64,000 nt of DNA. It comes from REEB76 sp049698775 (GTDB taxonomy: Bacteria > Pseudomonadota > Gammaproteobacteria > Natronospirales > REEB76). Both the position numbers and the translations under genes were made by a program. Below are positions 52,199-61,593 of the stretch, piece by piece. The number at the start of each line of letters is the position of its first letter. Position 1 is the first letter of the stretch. The notes under the pieces were generated by a model. That model was not told the DNA's origin. It searched no databases and worked only from the letters and a program-made list of their open reading frames with translations. The DNA is taken from contig JBAVYM010000007.1 in assembly GCA_049698775.1 (NCBI GenBank), positions 32,354 to 96,353 of the forward strand, written 5' to 3'.

Positions 52199-53673
52199 GG
52201 TCCGGGTCCGGTGAAGCGGGTGAAGAACGGGAAGGGCTTGATGTTTTTTACGCAGTTGGTGTCCAGGTTCTTCACAGACGCCTGCTCGACAAATTGCGCC
52301 ATGAGTTTCGGCACGCAGCCGCGATAGGCGTTGCCGTGGCCCTGACCCGGCACCACGATGGACAGGCTGTTGGAAAGCGTGCGCGCGGCATCGGCCGCGT
52401 TAGGTGGCGGCGTGATGGGATCGTCTGCACCTGAAATCAGAAGCGTTGGCTTGGCCGACACCACCGGCTGCTTGAAGTCCGGCGCAATCACGCCGCGCGG
52501 CCAGTATTTGCACGTGTCCACGAGTTGCGTCACCGCTATCGCGCCCATATACGTGTCCGCCAGGGCTTTTTGTGTAGCCGCAGCATTTGCATAAAACGGC
52601 ACGTCCTCGGTGCATAACACCGCGGCATTCATGCCGAGCGCGAGGCCGCCGTTGATCTGGTGGGTGAATAACAGCGCGTCCGCCATGAGAGGTGCGTAAT
52701 CGTGAACCGCGCCCGCCTGATGGATCAAAAGCGGCAGCAGCGCCGCGGTCTCGCTTGCGTAACTCATGAATCGCACCGCCGCAGCCGCTTGATCCCAAGC
52801 GAGTGTCTCAGTGAGCGGCGCGCCGGTGAGCGGATCGCGCAAATTCACCGTGATTAGATGTTGTTTGAGCGTTTGTTGAAGGCTTGCGAATGTCACAGGC
52901 AGATTCGGGAAAGCCTTGTGGCAGTCCGGCTGCGCAGCGCAGCGCGCGAAGATGCCGTCGAGTGCCTGTTGTGCATCCAGCGACACACCCGGCCCGAGCA
53001 CCAAATCCGCCGGCACCACGCCGTCCAGGATCACGCTGCGCACGTGCTCGGGGAATTCGCGCAGATATTGGAGTGCCACGCGCGTACCGTAGGAAATGCC
53101 GTAGAGATTGATTTCATCGTAGCCGAGCGCCCGGCGCACTGCGTCCAGGTCTTTCACTGCGGCCGTGGTGGTATAGAAGCGTGGATCGCCCGGTAATTGT
53201 TTGAGGCAGGCTTGTACTTGTTGCGCGATTTCGGCAGGCGAAGGATTGTTGTTGTCCGGTACGGACGGGCAATTGAGCGCATTGGACTGGCCGGTGCCGC
53301 GCTGGTCCACGAGCACGATGTCGCGGTTCGCACGAATGCGATCGAAGGCCGGTGCGAGTTTCACAAACGACTCCGTGGACGCTTCGCCGGGACCACCGGC
53401 GATGAACAACAGCGGGTCCGGCGCCGGTGTGCCGGCGCGCGCCCGCAGTACTGCGATGTGCAGGCCGATGCGTTTCCCGTCGGGGTCGGCGCGATTTTCC
53501 GGTACCGTGAGGGTGGCGCACTTCGCTTCCAGGTGTTGTGGCGAATCCGCCGCGCCGATCTGGCACGGAGTGAAGCTGGGCGCCGCGTGGGAAACGGCCG
53601 GAACCGCCAGCAGGGTTAAAAGGAAGAGATGTGGGGAAGAGCCAAATAAGCAGAAAAACCGGCTTGTTTTCAT
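52195..53673 (-). CDS. Secreted alpha/beta hydrolase (tripeptidyl aminopeptidase-like)
   Basis: A 492-residue exported hydrolase: signal peptide (FLLTLLAVPAVSHAA), then AGGPGEAS (oxyanion hole), LVDQRGTGQSNAL, nucleophile elbow YGISYGTRVAL, and a C-terminal TAP-like lid/acid-histidine part (ISGADDPITPP and GQGHGN). The family includes Streptomyces tripeptidyl aminopeptidase and methylesterases. Its gene overlaps natA-like by four bases, which suggests the exporter and the hydrolase serve one task, possibly peptide or antibiotic handling (inference). Confidence 0.85.
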   Translation of the reverse strand: MKTSRFFCLFGSSPHLFLLTLLAVPAVSHAAPSFTPCQIGAADSPQHLEAKCATLTVPENRADPDGKRIGLHIAVLRARAGTPAPDPLLFIAGGPGEASTESFVKLAPAFDRIRANRDIVLVDQRGTGQSNALNCPSVPDNNNPSPAEIAQQVQACLKQLPGDPRFYTTTAAVKDLDAVRRALGYDEINLYGISYGTRVALQYLREFPEHVRSVILDGVVPADLVLGPGVSLDAQQALDGIFARCAAQPDCHKAFPNLPVTFASLQQTLKQHLITVNLRDPLTGAPLTETLAWDQAAAAVRFMSYASETAALLPLLIHQAGAVHDYAPLMADALLFTHQINGGLALGMNAAVLCTEDVPFYANAAATQKALADTYMGAIAVTQLVDTCKYWPRGVIAPDFKQPVVSAKPTLLISGADDPITPPPNAADAARTLSNSLSIVVPGQGHGNAYRGCVPKLMAQFVEQASVKNLDTNCVKNIKPFPFFTRFTGPGP

Positions 53674-53775
53674 GGAGCCGCATGATGCCCAGTGCCCGCA
53701 GGAAGGTCAATTTGTAAGGCGAAATGGCGGAGACCCGTCGCGCGTGTATGCTTAAGGAAGTCTCAGGGAGGCGAC

Positions 53776-54159
53776 ATGCCGCGCGTCATCCATTTTGAAA
53801 TCCATGCCGACGATCCGGAGCGCGCCATGCGCTTTTACGCCTCGGTATTCGGCTGGCAGTTCACACCGCTCAAAGGCATGCCAGTGGATTATTGGGCAGT
53901 GAAAACCGGCGATAGCGGTCCGGGCATTGACGGTGGTTTGCTGCGTCGGCTCACGCCGCTGGATGGCGCGGCGGTCACCGCGTTCGTAGCCACCATCGCA
54001 GTCGCGGATTTGGACCAGTACGTGATGAAAACCGCCACCAGCGGCGGCCAGTTGGCGGTGCCGAAAATGGCCATCCGCGGCATCGGCTGGCTGGCTTACT
54101 GCAAGGATCCCGAAGGCAATCTGTTCGGTATGCTGGAAGCTGATGCGGAGGCCAAATGA
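53776..54159 (+). CDS. VOC-family (glyoxalase/bleomycin resistance-like) protein
   Basis: A 127-residue single vicinal-oxygen-chelate domain: VIHFEIHADDPERAMRFYASVFGWQF at the start and AYCKDPEGNLFGMLEAD at the end, the usual CFP-30-like arrangement. An AGGGAGG ribosome-binding site lies upstream. Substrate unknown. Confidence 0.85.
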   Translation: MPRVIHFEIHADDPERAMRFYASVFGWQFTPLKGMPVDYWAVKTGDSGPGIDGGLLRRLTPLDGAAVTAFVATIAVADLDQYVMKTATSGGQLAVPKMAIRGIGWLAYCKDPEGNLFGMLEADAEAK

Positions 54160-54235
54160 CATGAGCAGTTTGCTGTCACGATTGGCCGGGAATTGCGAAA
54201 AAGCCTAAAATCCCCACCTTTTCCGAGGACGCTTC

Positions 54236-56128
54236 GTGGATTTCCCGCAAAGATTCGACGTGATCGTGGTTGGCGGCGGCCATGCCGGTACCGAGGCGGC
54301 GCTGGCCGCTGCACGCATGGGCTGCAAAACGCTTTTGCTCACCCACAATGTGGAAACCTTGGGCCAGATGAGCTGCAACCCGGCCATTGGCGGCATTGGC
54401 AAGGGCCATCTCACCAGGGAAATTGATGCGCTCGGCGGCTGCATGGCGCGCGCCACCGACCGGGCCGGTATCCAGTTCCGGATTCTGAACGGCAGCAAAG
54501 GCCCGGCGGTACGCGCCACGCGCGCGCAGGCGGATCGCGTGCTTTATAAGCAAGCCATCCGCAGCTACATCGAGAATCAGCCGAACCTGAGCTTGTTCCA
54601 GCAGGCGGCTGACGATCTCATCGTGGAGGGCGAGCGTGTCGCGGGTGTCATCACCCAGATGGGTTTGCGCTTCTTCGCGCCTGCGGTGGTGCTTACGGTC
54701 GGTACCTTTCTCGGCGGCCGCATCCATATTGGTTTGTCCAATTACGAAGGTGGACGCGCCGGCGATCCGCCGGCGAACCGTCTGGCAAAGCGTCTGCGCG
54801 AATTGCCGTTCCGCGTCGGCCGCTTGAAGACCGGCACGCCGCCGCGCATTGACGGCCGCAGCATCAATTACGAAGGTTTGGACGAGCAGGCGGGCGATGA
54901 ATCTGTGCCGGTGTTTTCCTTCATGGGTACACGCGCGGAGCATCCGCGCCAGGTGGTTTGCCACATCACCCACACCAATGTGCGCACCCACACGATCATC
55001 AAGGCGGGTCTTGACCGCTCACCCATGTACACCGGTGTCATCGAGGGTGTAGGGCCGCGTTATTGCCCGTCGGTGGAAGACAAGGTGATGCGCTTCGCCG
55101 ACAAGCCGAGCCACCAGATTTTCATTGAGCCGGAAGGACTCGACACGCACGAGGTGTATCCCAACGGCATTTCCACCAGCCTGCCTTTCGATGTGCAATA
55201 TGACCTGGTGCGTTCCATAAAAGGTTTCGAGAACGCCCACATCACCCGGCCCGGCTACGCCATCGAATACGATTATTTCGATCCGCGCGATCTCAAGTAC
55301 ACGCTGGAAACCAAATATATCAGCGGCCTGTATTTCGCCGGTCAGATCAACGGCACCACCGGTTATGAAGAAGCTGCCGCGCAAGGTTTATTGGCCGGCA
55401 TCAACGCGGCACTGCAAGTGAAGGAACGTGATCCCTGGTGGCCGGGGCGCGAACTCGCCTACCTTGGCGTGCTGGTGGATGATCTCATCACCCGCGGCGC
55501 GCCCGAACCCTACCGCATGTTCACCAGCCGCGCTGAACATCGTTTGATGCTGCGCGAGGACAATGCCGATCTGCGGTTGACCGAAATCGGCCGCAAATTA
55601 GGGCTGGTGGACGACGCGCGCTGGGTGAAATTCTCGGAAAAGCGCGAAGCCATTGGACGTGAAACCGCACGCCTGCAAAACATTGTGGTGCGACCGGTTG
55701 ACCTGTCCGGACATCAGGCCAGTGAGTTTTTCAGCGCGCCTTTGACGCGTGAAACCCACGCCCTCGATTTGCTGCGCCGTCCGGAAATGACACACCGGAA
55801 ACTGGTATCGCTCGATTGTGTCGGCGATATAAGCGTAGCGCCTGAAGTGGCGGAGCAGGTGGAAATCGCTGTGCATTATGCCGGCTACATCGAGCGGCAG
55901 CAGGCGGAAGTGCAACGCGCCCGTCGTCAGGAAGAAACCCCGCTGCCGGCGGAGTTCGATTTCAGCAGCGTGCGCGGCCTGTCCAACGAAGTGCGCCAGA
56001 AACTCATGGCCGTCAAGCCGCAGACACTCGGCCAGGCCGCGCGCATTCCCGGCGTTACACCCGCCGCCATTTCGCTGCTGCTGGTGCATCTCAAGAAGCG
56101 CGGCGTGAAATTGCGGCAGACCGCCTGA
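54236..56128 (+). CDS. mnmG: tRNA uridine-5-carboxymethylaminomethyl modification enzyme MnmG
   Basis: A 630-residue FAD protein partnering MnmE. It has the FAD motif VVGGGHAGTEAALAAARMG, CNPAIGGIGKGHL, GRLKTGTPPRID, TTGYEEAAAQGL and the C-terminal tRNA-binding SNEVRQKLMAVKPQTLGQA. Translation starts with GTG at 54236. In most gammaproteobacteria rsmG and parAB follow; here a wbuC-type gene does. Confidence 0.97.
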   Translation: MDFPQRFDVIVVGGGHAGTEAALAAARMGCKTLLLTHNVETLGQMSCNPAIGGIGKGHLTREIDALGGCMARATDRAGIQFRILNGSKGPAVRATRAQADRVLYKQAIRSYIENQPNLSLFQQAADDLIVEGERVAGVITQMGLRFFAPAVVLTVGTFLGGRIHIGLSNYEGGRAGDPPANRLAKRLRELPFRVGRLKTGTPPRIDGRSINYEGLDEQAGDESVPVFSFMGTRAEHPRQVVCHITHTNVRTHTIIKAGLDRSPMYTGVIEGVGPRYCPSVEDKVMRFADKPSHQIFIEPEGLDTHEVYPNGISTSLPFDVQYDLVRSIKGFENAHITRPGYAIEYDYFDPRDLKYTLETKYISGLYFAGQINGTTGYEEAAAQGLLAGINAALQVKERDPWWPGRELAYLGVLVDDLITRGAPEPYRMFTSRAEHRLMLREDNADLRLTEIGRKLGLVDDARWVKFSEKREAIGRETARLQNIVVRPVDLSGHQASEFFSAPLTRETHALDLLRRPEMTHRKLVSLDCVGDISVAPEVAEQVEIAVHYAGYIERQQAEVQRARRQEETPLPAEFDFSSVRGLSNEVRQKLMAVKPQTLGQAARIPGVTPAAISLLLVHLKKRGVKLRQTA

Positions 56129-56153
56129 ATCGTGAACGTGGGGCGTATCCAAG

Positions 56154-56642
56154 ATGAAAGTCATTGACCGTGCGTTGGTGGCGCAATTGCACGACAAGGC
56201 GCTTGGCTCGCTGCGTCTACGCACGCATTGCAATCTGCACGCCGTGCATGACGAACCGATCCAGCGCATGTGCATGGCCATGGAGCCGGGCACGTATATC
56301 CGTCCGCACCGGCATCCGGACAAATGGGAATTGCTGCTCATCGTCAGCGGCGAGATGCTGGTGTTGAGTTTCGACGATCATGGCACGGTGCTCACACGCA
56401 CACTGCTGTCCGTCGGTGGTTACACCTACGGCCTCGAAAATCCCGCCGGCACCTGGCATGCGGTGGCCACGCTCGCGCCCTCCACGGTAGTATTCGAGTG
56501 CAAGTCCGGACCCTATGCCCCCACGCCGGAACGGGATTTCGCGTCCTGGGCCCCGCCGGAGGGGCATGTACGGGCAACGGAGTTTGAACGCCGGTATAAA
56601 TCCGCGCAGCCGGGGGACCAGGCGCCCGCGTTTGCGCCGTGA
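56154..56642 (+). CDS. WbuC-family cupin metalloprotein
   Basis: A 162-residue single cupin: RMCMAMEPGTYIRPHRHPDKWELLLIVSGEM carries the two His and Glu metal ligands, and the C-terminal part (HAVATLAPSTVVFECKSGPYAP) the last His. The match is to the WbuC family, first noted in O-antigen clusters but common elsewhere; function unknown. It overlaps tag by GTGA. Confidence 0.85.
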   Translation: MKVIDRALVAQLHDKALGSLRLRTHCNLHAVHDEPIQRMCMAMEPGTYIRPHRHPDKWELLLIVSGEMLVLSFDDHGTVLTRTLLSVGGYTYGLENPAGTWHAVATLAPSTVVFECKSGPYAPTPERDFASWAPPEGHVRATEFERRYKSAQPGDQAPAFAP

Positions 56643-57226
56643 CGCAAACCGGTCAATCACGCAAGCGCTGTCCCTGGCGGGGGATGGAAAACGATCCTGT
56701 CTATGTGGCTTATCACGACACAGAATGGGGCGTTCCGGTGCACGATGAGCGGCGCTGGTTCGAATTCCTGATTCTGGAAGGCGCGCAGGCCGGTTTGAGC
56801 TGGGCCACGATACTGCACAAACGCGCGCATTACCGCAAAGTCTTCGCCGGATTCGATGCGAAGAAAATCGCGCGCTTCACCGCACGCGACGTCGCGCGGC
56901 TGCTCAAGGATCCCGGCATCGTGCGCAACCGTCTCAAGATCAATGCCGCCATCACCAATGCGCGCGCGTTTCTCGTAGTGCAGAAGGAATTCGGCAGCTT
57001 CGATAAATATATATGGCGCTTTGTCGGTGGCAAACCGCTACGCAACCTCCGGCGTACTCCGGGTACGGTGCCGGCGCGCACCGCGATTTCCGATTCCATG
57101 AGCAAGGAGCTGAAGAAGCGCGGCTTCAAGTTCGTGGGCAGCACCATTTGTTATGCGTTCATGCAGGCCACGGGTCTTGTGGACGACCATCTGACCGGCT
57201 GTTTCCGCCATGGTGCACGTCGCTGA
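56639..57226 (+). CDS. tag: DNA-3-methyladenine glycosylase I
   Basis: A 195-residue constitutive base-excision enzyme. Features are the zinc-snap start RCPWRGMENDPVYVAYHDTEWGVP, LILEGAQAGLSWATILHKRA and FVGSTICYAFMQATGLVDDHLTGCFRH with zinc-binding Cys and His. The start is a GTG overlapping the preceding stop. Confidence 0.96.
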   Translation: MTQTGQSRKRCPWRGMENDPVYVAYHDTEWGVPVHDERRWFEFLILEGAQAGLSWATILHKRAHYRKVFAGFDAKKIARFTARDVARLLKDPGIVRNRLKINAAITNARAFLVVQKEFGSFDKYIWRFVGGKPLRNLRRTPGTVPARTAISDSMSKELKKRGFKFVGSTICYAFMQATGLVDDHLTGCFRHGARR

Positions 57227-57293
57227 AGACGGCCGCTACATGGCGCGTTGTATAATCCGCGTCACTTCGCACCCCGCATAACAACAAGCGCCC

Positions 57294-58133
57294 ATGTCCG
57301 CGTCCCTGATGGTACTGATCATCCTGCTCGGCGGCATCGCGGGCGGCGCCATCGGATCCATCACGGGTTTGGGTGGCGGCATGGTGATCGTGCCGCTGCT
57401 GACGCTCGGTTTTCACATGCCCATGCCCGAAGCGGTGGGCGTCAGTCTGTTCGGGGTGATTGCCACGTCCACCGGCGCCGCGCCGCGCTTTGTGGGTACC
57501 GGACTTAACAACGTGCGCGCCGGCCTGTTCCTGCAAGTGGCCGCGTCATCCGGCGCGCTGTTGGGCGCGTATTCCTCGCATTTCCTGCCGGCCAAACTGC
57601 TGTTCGTGATTTTCGGCCTGGTGCTGTTGTATTCCGGAATCGTGTCGTTCATGCCGTCGCACAGCGAAGTGCTGGGCGCGGCGCAAAGTTCGCCATTGGC
57701 TTTGCGGCTGCGGCTCAACAGCAAATACCAGCAGGGCAACAGTTGGACTCATTATCACGTCACCGGTGTGGTACCGGGATTCCTGGTGATGATCGGCGCG
57801 GGATTTCTCTCGGCACTGCTCGGTATCGGTTCCGGCGCCTTCAAGGTGCTGGCCATGGACAGGATCATGAAGTTGCCGTTCCGCGTGTCCACCGCCACAT
57901 CCAATTTCATGATCGGCATGACCGCGGCCACCAGTGCCGGCTTTTATCTGTCCCACGGTGACACCTCGCCGCTGATCGCGGGCACTGTGATACTCGGTGT
58001 GCTCGTAGGCGCTTACGTCGGCTCCCACTGGCTTGCCACGCTGCGGGTCAAGACCCTGCGGCGCGTATTCACGCTGGTGTTGATCCTGGTGGCTTTGCAG
58101 ATGCTGTTCAAGGGCTTGGGGTGGGGGATATGA
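57294..58133 (+). CDS. TauE/SafE-family anion exporter
   Basis: A 279-residue inner-membrane protein with about eight hydrophobic helices and two copies of the family motif (GSITGLGGGMVIVPLL and ALLGIGSGAFKVLAM). TauE/SafE proteins move sulfite, sulfoacetate or other organic anions. It overlaps the DUF1634 gene, a frequent partner of this subfamily. Confidence 0.9.
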   Translation: MSASLMVLIILLGGIAGGAIGSITGLGGGMVIVPLLTLGFHMPMPEAVGVSLFGVIATSTGAAPRFVGTGLNNVRAGLFLQVAASSGALLGAYSSHFLPAKLLFVIFGLVLLYSGIVSFMPSHSEVLGAAQSSPLALRLRLNSKYQQGNSWTHYHVTGVVPGFLVMIGAGFLSALLGIGSGAFKVLAMDRIMKLPFRVSTATSNFMIGMTAATSAGFYLSHGDTSPLIAGTVILGVLVGAYVGSHWLATLRVKTLRRVFTLVLILVALQMLFKGLGWGI

Positions 58134-58498
58134 GCGATCTTGCACGTCAGCGCCAGCTTCTCGCCATCTGGATATTGCGCGTCAGCATCACGCTGTGCCT
58201 ATTGTTCATCGTCATCGGCCTGGTGATTTTCTTCGTGCACGGCGGCGCGCACATCCCGGTGAATCCCAGCGGCAGACTGAGCGCCATCCTCGATACTGTG
58301 TTGCACGGCGGCGCCGGCCTGCACGCCAGCGCGTTCCTGATTGCGGGTATCGCGGTGCTGTTGCTCACGCCCATCGTCAGACTTTTGAGCGGTGTGGTTA
58401 TGAGCGGCCGTGCCAAGGATTGGTTGTACGTGGTGATTGGTTTGATCGTGTTGCTGCTGCTGTTGATTGGACTATTTGCCGGTCAGGCAACCGCGTGA
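58130..58498 (+). CDS. DUF1634-domain membrane protein
   Basis: A 122-residue membrane protein with three hydrophobic helices and the central ILDTVLHGGAGLHASAFLIAGIAVLLLTPIVR motif characteristic of DUF1634. Its ATG overlaps the SafE-like stop (ATGA). It probably forms part of the same transport system. Confidence 0.85.
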   Translation: MSDLARQRQLLAIWILRVSITLCLLFIVIGLVIFFVHGGAHIPVNPSGRLSAILDTVLHGGAGLHASAFLIAGIAVLLLTPIVRLLSGVVMSGRAKDWLYVVIGLIVLLLLLIGLFAGQATA

Positions 58499-58553
58499 AC
58501 GTCGAACGCACTGGCCGTCGAACCGGGAATATCTGCAACTGAATCTATTAGGT

Positions 58554-59129
58554 TCAACTGATAAGGTTTGGCTTGTCGCCGTTACTGGCCTGATGATGTT
58601 CGCGGCTCTTGATGAGCACACCGGCGTAATAGCAGATGTAGTAACCCGCCAGCAGGAAGTAGATGCCGAGCGTCAAGGGACTGCGCTGGTAGGCAGCAAA
58701 AGGACTGGCTTGGAGCTGTGGATTCTGCGCGGCCTGCCGCATGGCGCCGTGGATCATCGGATAGACCACCATGAAGCGGTAGATGATGCGGCCGAGGAAC
58801 AGGGCCGTCACCGCCATGCCGATGTACCCGTTGGGCCGGTAGAACCGGCCTGCGGGCGTGGATTCGAATTTTGTATGCTCAATGGCGTAGAACGCCAGCC
58901 CGATACCGATCACCGCACCGCAAGCGGCGGCCACGAAACTCAGCGCCGACCGGAACGGGGACGCCAGCAGCAGCAGGCAGAATACCGCCAGGATCACGAT
59001 GCGGAAGAGCATGCGTTTCGGGCGCAGCGGCTGGCGGCCGAAGTTGCGGCGGAAGCGGCGGTACAGCACGAACAGCACCAGGGCCGCGATCAGGATGGTG
59101 TAGCCGATGTTGCTGACGGATGGATGCAT
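58554..59129 (-). CDS. CcdC/DUF1453-like membrane protein
   Basis: A 191-residue protein with four or five hydrophobic helices. RRFRRNFGRQPLRPKRMLFRIV after the first helix and GRFYRPNGYIGMAVTALFLGRIIYR resemble the CcdC (DUF1453) family, whose function is unclear. It stands alone on this strand. Family assignment is tentative. Confidence 0.55.
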   Translation of the reverse strand: MHPSVSNIGYTILIAALVLFVLYRRFRRNFGRQPLRPKRMLFRIVILAVFCLLLLASPFRSALSFVAAACGAVIGIGLAFYAIEHTKFESTPAGRFYRPNGYIGMAVTALFLGRIIYRFMVVYPMIHGAMRQAAQNPQLQASPFAAYQRSPLTLGIYFLLAGYYICYYAGVLIKSREHHQASNGDKPNLIS

Positions 59130-59175
59130 GCTTGGCCTCTTTGTGCGGCGCGCACTCTAGCACGCGCCGGTATTT

Positions 59176-59880
59176 TCAGGAATCGTCCTGGACAATTAGC
59201 AATTGGGTGCCTTCCGGCGCCGTCAGCAACACGGAAATTGAATCCGCGGGTTTGGCCGCCGCAACGGAAATGCCAAGTTGCTTCAGCCGTTCCGTGAGTT
59301 CCGCGGGCCGGGGATGCAGGAATACCAGTTGGGGACGCTCCGGTCCCTTGTCCCATAGCCTGAGATTGAGGCCGCCGGTGGCGAGCCGGGTTGAACGTGA
59401 CCGCATATTGGCCGGTTCGGTGCTTATCAGGCCAAGCTGTTCCCAGAAATGCCGGCTCATCTGCAGATCGCTCACAGCCAAACGGTATTCCTCAAAATAA
59501 CCGCACAAGGAGGCGTCCGCTGGTGCAGCGAACGGTGAATATGTGCGCGCTTCGAGCAGCCTGACCATCTGCCGGCCGGGGGCATAGAAACCCGCTTCGT
59601 TGAATTCGTGTTCCCCGAGCTTGCTGAATTCGAATTCGATCCCCAGCGCTTCAAACTCCGGCACTTGCCGGCGCAGATCCGGTTGCACGAAGCTGAGCGC
59701 CGGTGCAGGGAAGGCCTGCTGATGCAGGCCCAGATACACGTGGCCGTCGCTGAATACCGTGTAGGGATGTGGCCAGACATCGTGCACGCTGGCGGGTTTG
59801 AAGCCCAGACAGGTATAGAAATCCACGGACGCCAGTATGTCTGGTGTCGAGAGGCTGATTTCCAGGAAATCTCCCAGCAC
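59176..59880 (-). CDS. Two-domain VOC-family protein
   Basis: A 234-residue protein with two vicinal-oxygen-chelate modules (FLEISLSTPDILASVDFYTCLGF and EYRLAVSDLQMSRHFWEQLGL), like glyoxalase or dioxygenase relatives. Each module has the beta-alpha-beta3 pattern, but not all metal ligands are evident. It lies nine bases after hemH and may be translated with it. Substrate unknown. Confidence 0.7.
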   Translation of the reverse strand: MLGDFLEISLSTPDILASVDFYTCLGFKPASVHDVWPHPYTVFSDGHVYLGLHQQAFPAPALSFVQPDLRRQVPEFEALGIEFEFSKLGEHEFNEAGFYAPGRQMVRLLEARTYSPFAAPADASLCGYFEEYRLAVSDLQMSRHFWEQLGLISTEPANMRSRSTRLATGGLNLRLWDKGPERPQLVFLHPRPAELTERLKQLGISVAAAKPADSISVLLTAPEGTQLLIVQDDS

Positions 59881-59889
59881 GACATGCCT

Positions 59890-60909
59890 TCAGGCGCTGA
59901 TACGCGCCATCACCAGATCAGCCAGGGCACGGATATGATCGGACCGGCTGTTGAGCGCCGGGATGTAGCGCAATTCCTTGCCGCCCGCGGCGCGAAATGC
60001 TTCCGCATAACGCAGCGCGATTTCTTCTAGGGTTTCCAGGCAATCCGCGGCAAACCCCGGACAGATGACATCCACGCTCTGTACGCCGTCAGCTGCAAGT
60101 TCACGCAGCGTGGTTTCGGTATAAGGCCTGAGCCACTTGGCTTTGCCGAAACGCGACTGGAACACCAGTTTCCATTCCTGCGGCTGCAATGCCAGCGCCG
60201 CCGCCAGTTCGCGCGCGGTGTACGCACATTGTTCCGCATAAGGATCGCCCTTCTGGACAGCCCGCTCCGGAATGCCGTGGAATGATATGAGCAATAACCG
60301 GCCACGTCCGTGCGCTTGCCAGTATTCTCTTACGCTGGCTGCAAGCGCGGCGATAAAACCGGGATGCTGATAATACGCATCCACGAATTTTCCCGCTGAC
60401 GCGGATGCGTGCCCGGTCAGAATATTATTCAGCGTCATCCGGGTTGAACCGGCGGTGGCGCGTGCGTACTGAGGATACAAGGACAGGAACACAAGATAGT
60501 GCGGGCGCACCGTCAGCAGTTTCTCAAGCGCTGCCGCGAGCGAAGGTGTGCCGTAACGCATGCCAGTTTCGATTACAACCGGTTTCCCGACGCGGGTTTG
60601 CAGTGCGGTCTGCAATGCGTGGCTGATGTCCAGGGTATTGATCAGCAGCGGCGAACCGGCTGGCGTCCAGATGCGCGCGTAGGCTGCGGCGGAACGTTTT
60701 GGCCGGAACGGCAGCACCAGACCGTGCAACACAGGCCGCCAGATAATTCCGGGCAGTTCCACCACGCAGGGATCGGAAAGAAATTCCGCTAGGTAACGTT
60801 TGAGCGCCGCGGGCGTGGGCGCATCCGGCGTGCCGAGATTGCTTACCAGCACGCCGAGAAATGGGCTGTCGCCGCGTGCGGCGGTTGCGTCAGCGGATAG
60901 CATGAGCAT
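59890..60909 (-). CDS. hemH: Ferrochelatase
   Basis: A 339-residue enzyme inserting Fe2+ into protoporphyrin IX. Seen: VLVSNLGTPDAPTPAALKRYLAEFLSDP, GSPLLINT, the metal-binding His in LISFHGIPER and the C-terminal VICPGFAADCLETLEEI with the catalytic Glu. An internal Met (codon 4) is an alternative start. Confidence 0.96.
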   Translation of the reverse strand: MLMLSADATAARGDSPFLGVLVSNLGTPDAPTPAALKRYLAEFLSDPCVVELPGIIWRPVLHGLVLPFRPKRSAAAYARIWTPAGSPLLINTLDISHALQTALQTRVGKPVVIETGMRYGTPSLAAALEKLLTVRPHYLVFLSLYPQYARATAGSTRMTLNNILTGHASASAGKFVDAYYQHPGFIAALAASVREYWQAHGRGRLLLISFHGIPERAVQKGDPYAEQCAYTARELAAALALQPQEWKLVFQSRFGKAKWLRPYTETTLRELAADGVQSVDVICPGFAADCLETLEEIALRYAEAFRAAGGKELRYIPALNSRSDHIRALADLVMARISA

Positions 60910-61081
60910 CGGCAGGGATGGATAAATGAATTGCAGACATTATGACATGAGGTCCGTACATGACCGATCCGGCATGGCCTGAATTGAATCCGTAGTATAG
61001 TTGCCAGCGGCAGGATGCATCGGGAAGGGGAAGGACGCCGGAATCGGAGCATTAAAACCAAGCAATCCAAAGGAGTCAGTC

Positions 61082-61540
61082 ATGTCATTAAAGAAAGATT
61101 TCCTGGCCTTCGTGATGCGCGGCAATGTGGTGGACATGGCCGTCGGCATTATCATCGGTGCGGCCTTCGGCGCCATTGTGAAATCTTTGGTGGACGATGT
61201 GATCATGCCGCCCATCGGCTTGGCGCTCGGCAACGTGGATTTTTCCAACCTGTTCGTGGTGCTGAAAGAAGGCGCCAAGGAAGCCGGCCCCTACGCCACC
61301 ATCGCGCAAGCACATGCAGCCGGCGCGGTGACGCTCAATTACGGCTCGTTCATCAACACCATCATCACCTTCATCATCATCGCGATTGCGGTCTTCATCC
61401 TGATCAAGCTCATGGCACGGGCGCAGCAAATGGCCATGAAACCCACGGTAGCCGCGCCTACCACCAAGGAATGTCCGCAGTGCTGCTCCACCATCAACAT
61501 CAACGCCAAGCGTTGCCCGAATTGCACCTCGAACGTGTGA
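61082..61540 (+). CDS. mscL: Large-conductance mechanosensitive channel with zinc-ribbon tail
   Basis: A 152-residue MscL that opens under membrane tension. N-terminal helix SLKKDFLAFVMRGNVVDMAVG, first pore helix IIIGAAFGAIVKSLVDD, and second helix SFINTIITFIIIAIAVFILIK. Unlike E. coli MscL it ends in a four-Cys element (CPQCCSTININAKRCPNC), a variant found in some lineages. A second, truncated copy lies 1 kb downstream. Confidence 0.95.
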   Translation: MSLKKDFLAFVMRGNVVDMAVGIIIGAAFGAIVKSLVDDVIMPPIGLALGNVDFSNLFVVLKEGAKEAGPYATIAQAHAAGAVTLNYGSFINTIITFIIIAIAVFILIKLMARAQQMAMKPTVAAPTTKECPQCCSTININAKRCPNCTSNV

Positions 61541-61560
61541 TTTGAATCACGGACAGAACA

Positions 61561-61593
61561 CCCCGCTGCTGTGAAAACAGCAGCGGGGTTTTT
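61561..61593 (+). terminator. Intrinsic terminator of mscL
   Basis: A perfect 12-bp stem (61561-61572/61577-61588) capped by a GAAA tetraloop and followed by TTTTT. Confidence 0.95.
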
